Origin: JAFDZV01 sp964455525
Lineage (GTDB): Bacteria > Bacteroidota > Ignavibacteria > OLB7
DNA: 64,000 nt
Assembly: GCA_964455525.1 (NCBI GenBank)
Contig: CAYVWR010000003.1
Location: forward strand, 248,001 to 312,000
Reading direction: 5' to 3'
The notes under the pieces were generated by a model that had not been told where the DNA came from, did not search any database, and saw only the letters and a list, made by a program, of their open reading frames with translations. The translations under genes and the position numbers were made by a program. Shown one piece after another: positions 60,308 through 64,000 of this stretch. How positions within the stretch are numbered: the first letter of the stretch is position 1; the number at the start of each line of letters is the position of its first letter.

Positions 60308-62068
60308 ATGATCGTCGGCTTTACTGCGGCATATCGGCTTGACCCCGCTTGCGTCCTCCAGGCTTCCCAAGCTCTGGATAGGGCGCTTGCCCATTTCCCG
60401 TGGCTGGTTCGTAGGACCGTTGCCGTGGGCGAGACCACGATCGATTTCTGGGGACATGGCGATCTGGCACCCTCGGTGCACTCCCTTGCCGATGGCTCGC
60501 TGCTGGTGCGTGCCGGACGGCCGGAGGAAGACCCCACCTGGAACGGTGTTGCCGATGCGATTCTGCGTGCCGGTGACCCCGCCGATTTCCAGCTTCCGTG
60601 GGAAGGGCGCATCCTGCTGCTTAGGGTGAGCGCCGACGGACGTTCCTGGACCCTCTGGAATGATTGGAATGGGAGCATCCCGGTATATCATGCCGCGATC
60701 GGGGAGGGGCGTATAGCAAGCACGCTTGAGCCGGTGACCGTGGCGGCCGGGGGCTATTCCGATGATGATATCCACACGGCTGCCCTGGTATCGCTTCTTC
60801 TCAATGGGCATTATGTTGGCGACTGGACGCTCTTCCGGCCGATGAAGACCGTACGCCCGGATGCGGTTGCCGAGTGGGACGATCGCGGGTTCCGTTCCAG
60901 GCTGCTTCGGAGCGTTGTGCCGAGCGATTCCCGATGGGATCGTGGCTGGGATGAGCTTGCAGCAGAGATGTACCAGCGGATGCGAACCCCTATCGCACGT
61001 GCGCTCCGTACCTCCAGCCATTGGACGCTTCCGCTCTCCGGGGGGGCCGATTCACGGCTGATAGCGGCAGTCGGGGCGGAGGAAGGGATTTCGATGACCG
61101 CCTTTACCTATGGCCCTGCTACCTGGAAAGAGACGCTGTATGCGGAGAAGGTGGCGCATGCGCTTCGCATTCCCTGGAAACGTATCGACCTCGGCACCGA
61201 TTATCTGGAGCGGTATGTGCCGATGTGGGGCGATTGGTTCGGCAGCGCATTGCATTTCCATGGGATGTATCAGATGCCGTTCCTGGAGGCCGTTCGCAAT
61301 GAGCCTTCTCCCATCGTTACCGGCTTTATCGGCGATCCCCACGGCGGAGCACAGACCGCAGGCATGGTCCCCGGCGATCGTACCCTCCTTAGACGCCTTA
61401 CCGATAAATGGTATATGTGGAGCGCCGAGGAGCTGCGCGATGCCTTCCGCTTTGGCATCGACGAGGCCGTCGAGGAGATCGAGGCGGAACTGCAAGGCGA
61501 TTATGATGCGTTTCCCGGCGCGCCATACCAGAAGATCTGGATGATGTTCCAGCGCAGCCATGTCTTCGGCTTCTCCTTCTATCAGCCGATGATGTACGAT
61601 TACTGGAAAGGGGTGAGCACCCCCTTCGTCGATCGCGAGCTTGCCCGCTTTACCCTGTCGCTCCCTCGGCTTGCCCTGGAGGGACGTCGCCTTCAGGTGG
61701 AGATGTTCAAGAAACATCTGCCATCGGTCGCCGGACTTCCGGTCACCTTTCTCGGCATGCCGTTCAAACTCTCGAAGGGATACCTGATGCGCAGGGGGAT
61801 CGGCGAGGTGCTGCCGAGACCCTTGCGGCGTGGCCCGCTGCGCGAGTTCAACCCGTCGCGCAATACGCTGGAGCAGGATTCGATCCGTGATGGTGGCAAG
61901 GCGGCGCTCTGGCCGATCTACGAGGCGGGCGATCGGCTCGACCGGTGGATACGGCTCGATCGGGTCGCCGCAGCACATACGGCTGCCTCCGGCGGCGATC
62001 TCCAGGCTGTCAATCGTCTTGAGGCGGTGCAGGCACTCGCTTTACGACTTCTCGGACCGGCGCGATGA
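60308..62068 (+). CDS. Asparagine-synthase-like amidotransferase lacking the glutaminase Cys
   Basis: A 586-residue homologue of asparagine synthetase B. The ATP-pyrophosphatase loop is LPLSGGADSRLIAAVG near residue 242. The N-terminal region resembles the glutaminase fold in layout (WNDWNGSIPVYHA) but starts MIVGF instead of MCGI, so the catalytic Cys2 is missing and glutamine hydrolysis is unlikely. Such homologues in polysaccharide loci are thought to amidate sugar acids using free ammonia or to act otherwise; this is inference. It overlaps the CapA-like gene by ATGA and follows the zinc-ribbon gene after 14 bases. Confidence 0.85.
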   Translation: MIVGFTAAYRLDPACVLQASQALDRALAHFPWLVRRTVAVGETTIDFWGHGDLAPSVHSLADGSLLVRAGRPEEDPTWNGVADAILRAGDPADFQLPWEGRILLLRVSADGRSWTLWNDWNGSIPVYHAAIGEGRIASTLEPVTVAAGGYSDDDIHTAALVSLLLNGHYVGDWTLFRPMKTVRPDAVAEWDDRGFRSRLLRSVVPSDSRWDRGWDELAAEMYQRMRTPIARALRTSSHWTLPLSGGADSRLIAAVGAEEGISMTAFTYGPATWKETLYAEKVAHALRIPWKRIDLGTDYLERYVPMWGDWFGSALHFHGMYQMPFLEAVRNEPSPIVTGFIGDPHGGAQTAGMVPGDRTLLRRLTDKWYMWSAEELRDAFRFGIDEAVEEIEAELQGDYDAFPGAPYQKIWMMFQRSHVFGFSFYQPMMYDYWKGVSTPFVDRELARFTLSLPRLALEGRRLQVEMFKKHLPSVAGLPVTFLGMPFKLSKGYLMRRGIGEVLPRPLRRGPLREFNPSRNTLEQDSIRDGGKAALWPIYEAGDRLDRWIRLDRVAAAHTAASGGDLQAVNRLEAVQALALRLLGPAR

Positions 62069-63399
62069 GCCATGCCAGTCCGCGACATATCATCTCCCTT
62101 TCCTCCGGCACAAGCGGCGCTCCCGAGTGGACGCTGGTCGCCGCCGGAGACTTCTGTGCGCAGGATCGTTTCGCCGATGGCGAAAGCCCGGATGCCGGAG
62201 CGATGCGTGCGGTTGATGCCGATCTGCGCTTGCGTATCGCTGCTGCCGATATCGCCATCGTAAACCTGGAAGGGCCGGTCAGGACCGCATCGCCGCCGCT
62301 GCCGAAATCAGGCCCGCCGGTCTCGCTCGATCCTGTCTCTGCCGCCGTGCTGCGTTCGCTTGGCTTCTCGATTGCATCCCTTGCCAACAACCATATCATG
62401 GATTATGGCGCCAATGGGCTTCAGCGGACGCTCCAGGCGTGCCGCGAGGTAGGGCTTGCGCACTGCGGCGCCGGATTGAACGAATCGGAGGCATTTGCCC
62501 CCGTTATACGGGAACTGCCGGGAGGGGGACGGCTGGCGATCTTCTCCCTGTGCGAGCGCGAGTTCGGCATGGCCGGGCCGGATGCCCCCGGGTTTGCGTG
62601 GATCGGTCATCCCAATGCGACCCTGGCGGTCGCCGCTGCCGCAGGGCGCGGCGATCTTGTGATCGTGGCCGCACATGGCGGTGTGGAGGAGATCCCGCTG
62701 CCGCCAATGCAACGCCAGATGCAGTTGCGCGCCCTGGTCGATGCGGGCGCAACGCTGGTGATAGGGCATCATCCGCATGTGCCGCAGGGATGGGAGCGTT
62801 ATGGCACTGGCGTTATCATCCATAGCCTCGGCAATTTTCTCTTCGATTATCCGGAAGGGCTTCGCTATCCGAAGACCGAGTGGGGAGTGCTTGCGCAGGC
62901 ACGGTTCAGCGGCCAGGAGTTGCTCTCGGTGGAATTTGTGCCGGTGGAGATGGGGGCCGACCGGATGATCCGAACAATAAGCGATCCGCAAAAGCTTCGT
63001 GAGATGTTCGGCTATCTTCAAACGATCAGTGATATTCTTCTGGATCGAGATCGGTTTCAGGCGTACTGGCAGGAGATGGCGCTGCACCTCTGGCAGACCC
63101 GCTACCGCCGCTGGCTTCAGCGCGCCAGCGGCGTTTCAGGTGGATCGGGAAATATTCGTGCCCATATCGCCGGGCTGGTGCAGGGGGTAAAGCGGCGCAT
63201 CGGCCTGGGTGCGGCCGCCCATAGTCCCGGTCTCCCCGATATCGGCAACCCCCATATGCTGCTGAACCTGGTGCGCAACGAGTCGCACCGCTGGTCGATC
63301 GAGACCGCACTGGCAATTCTGCACGGCGACGAGCGCGACGTTCGCACCCCCGATATCCGTGAGCACGCGCGCACGTTGCTCGCATGGACCGAAGGTTGA
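62065..63399 (+). CDS. CapA-family protein (PGA capsule synthesis-like metallophosphatase fold)
   Basis: A 444-residue protein with a calcineurin-like CapA fold. LVAAGDFCAQDRF opens the domain; AIVNLEGPVRT, ASLANNHIMDYG, VIVAAHGGVEEIPL and VIGHHPHVPQGWERYG hold the conserved Asp, Asn and His, and IIHSLGNFLFDYPE closes it. In Bacillus CapA takes part in poly-gamma-glutamate capsule handling; relatives occur widely in glycan loci with unclear roles. There is no signal peptide or anchor, unlike CapA. The C-terminal 130 residues are helical and not recognised. It overlaps the gene upstream by ATGA. Confidence 0.85.
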   Translation: MSHASPRHIISLSSGTSGAPEWTLVAAGDFCAQDRFADGESPDAGAMRAVDADLRLRIAAADIAIVNLEGPVRTASPPLPKSGPPVSLDPVSAAVLRSLGFSIASLANNHIMDYGANGLQRTLQACREVGLAHCGAGLNESEAFAPVIRELPGGGRLAIFSLCEREFGMAGPDAPGFAWIGHPNATLAVAAAAGRGDLVIVAAHGGVEEIPLPPMQRQMQLRALVDAGATLVIGHHPHVPQGWERYGTGVIIHSLGNFLFDYPEGLRYPKTEWGVLAQARFSGQELLSVEFVPVEMGADRMIRTISDPQKLREMFGYLQTISDILLDRDRFQAYWQEMALHLWQTRYRRWLQRASGVSGGSGNIRAHIAGLVQGVKRRIGLGAAAHSPGLPDIGNPHMLLNLVRNESHRWSIETALAILHGDERDVRTPDIREHARTLLAWTEG

Positions 63400-63406
63400 T
63401 TCGAGC

Positions 63407-64000
63407 ATGCGGATTCTAATTCTGAACCTGGATTATACAGGCTTCCTCGATTCCCTCTATGCCGGGCATCCGGGACTGGCCGGGCAGCCCTACAAGGAGC
63501 AGATCAGGCTCAGAAACGAGAGCCTCTTTGGGGTGGCCGATTTCTATTCAAAAAATCTGAATGCGCTCGGCCATGAAGCCCGCGAACTCCATGCGAACAA
63601 CGAGCCGATGCAGCAGGCATGGGCCAGGGAGCATGCGGTGCCGCTGCGTTATGCGCCCGGGATGCGATGGCAGCTTCGGATGCGGCGCGGCGTCGTTCCC
63701 TGGGCCTCCAGGCTCCCCGATCGACGCTGGATGTACGAGATACTGGGCGCGCAGATCCGGCACTATAAGCCGGATGTGATACTGAATCAGGTGCTCGATG
63801 CCATCGGGGGACGGTTCCTTCGGGAGATGAAGCAGTATACGCGGTTGCTCGTAGGGCAGTTCGCCGCCCCTCTGCCGGATGATGAGGATCTGAGCGTCTA
63901 TGATCTGCTGATCTCCTCGCTGCCGAACTTCGTTGATCGCTTTAGAGCCGCAGGCGTGCAGGCTGAGCTGAACAGGCTGGCGTTCGAGCACACTATTCTG
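63407..64000 (+). CDS. Glycosyltransferase, 3'-truncated by the window end
   Basis: An open frame from ATG 63407 with no stop before base 64000, so at least 198 residues. It starts MRILILNLDYTGFLDSLYAG and contains ESLFGVADFYSKNLNALGHE, the layout of an N-terminal Rossmann domain in GT4/CgeB-like glycosyltransferases that first bind the acceptor. YKPDVILNQVLDAIGG and LLVGQFAAPLPDD fit the middle strands. The second, donor-binding domain is outside. It begins 7 bases after the CapA-like gene. The family call is moderate because the catalytic part is missing. Confidence 0.65.
   Translation, partial: MRILILNLDYTGFLDSLYAGHPGLAGQPYKEQIRLRNESLFGVADFYSKNLNALGHEARELHANNEPMQQAWAREHAVPLRYAPGMRWQLRMRRGVVPWASRLPDRRWMYEILGAQIRHYKPDVILNQVLDAIGGRFLREMKQYTRLLVGQFAAPLPDDEDLSVYDLLISSLPNFVDRFRAAGVQAELNRLAFEHTIL

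Overview
The window looks like chromosome of a free-living, moderately GC-rich member of the Bacteroidota/Chlorobiota (FCB) side of the tree, possibly a Kapabacteria- or Ignavibacteria-like lineage. The support is three secreted proteins ending in type IX secretion (T9SS)-style C-terminal sorting domains, an IleRS with the GIHH variant of HIGH in the order ileS - dksA/traR-like - lspA, several signal-peptide proteins followed by Gln at the cleavage site, and starts that often lack a Shine-Dalgarno sequence. Species cannot be named from sequence reading alone.

Layout. 0-5.5 kb (+): hisC (cut by the window edge), hpd, an alpha/beta hydrolase, glutamate dehydrogenase and a secreted DUF1573-like protein, a group that fits amino-acid (tyrosine/glutamate) metabolism. 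5.6-10.6 kb (-): lspA, a DksA/TraR-like protein, ileS. 11-14 kb (+): a frameshifted gene copy, its intact small secreted paralogue and a thioredoxin/beta-propeller secreted protein. 14-16 kb (-): lysC coupled to an unknown gene. 16-20 kb (+): secreted TPR protein, histone-deacetylase-family hydrolase, HAD phosphatase, a CAU tRNA. 20-25 kb (+): an accessory region of secreted proteins: a T9SS-cargo-like protein, a Gly/Trp-rich protein, a decayed copy of the first gene joined to the C-terminal stump of what looks like a Shedu (DUF4263) defence nuclease, then three related Cys-rich secreted proteins with a repeated GTACA-N6-TGTAC element upstream. 25.6-32 kb (-): moeA, lptF/G, surE, rseP, dxr. 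32-38 kb (-): two large T9SS cargo-like proteins. 38.6-46.8 kb (-): RNase E/G with a roughly 585-residue Arg/Glu-rich insert inside its S1 domain, the SRP RNA gene, clpX, clpP, tig and tRNA-Leu(UAG). 47-64 kb (+): a surface-polysaccharide locus.

The polysaccharide locus holds two DegT aminotransferases, a GT-C membrane protein, a UDP-hexose 4-epimerase, dTDP-glucose 4,6-dehydratase, Gmd and Fcl (GDP-fucose branch), a Wzm/Wzt ABC exporter whose ATPase has a C-terminal carbohydrate-binding-type domain, a TIGR04325-type methyltransferase, an unrecognised zinc-ribbon/glycosyltransferase-like protein, an asparagine-synthase-like amidotransferase lacking Cys2, a CapA-like protein and a glycosyltransferase cut by the window end. 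Several neighbours overlap by ATGA, so it is probably one or a few operons. No CRISPR array, insertion sequence or prophage was seen.
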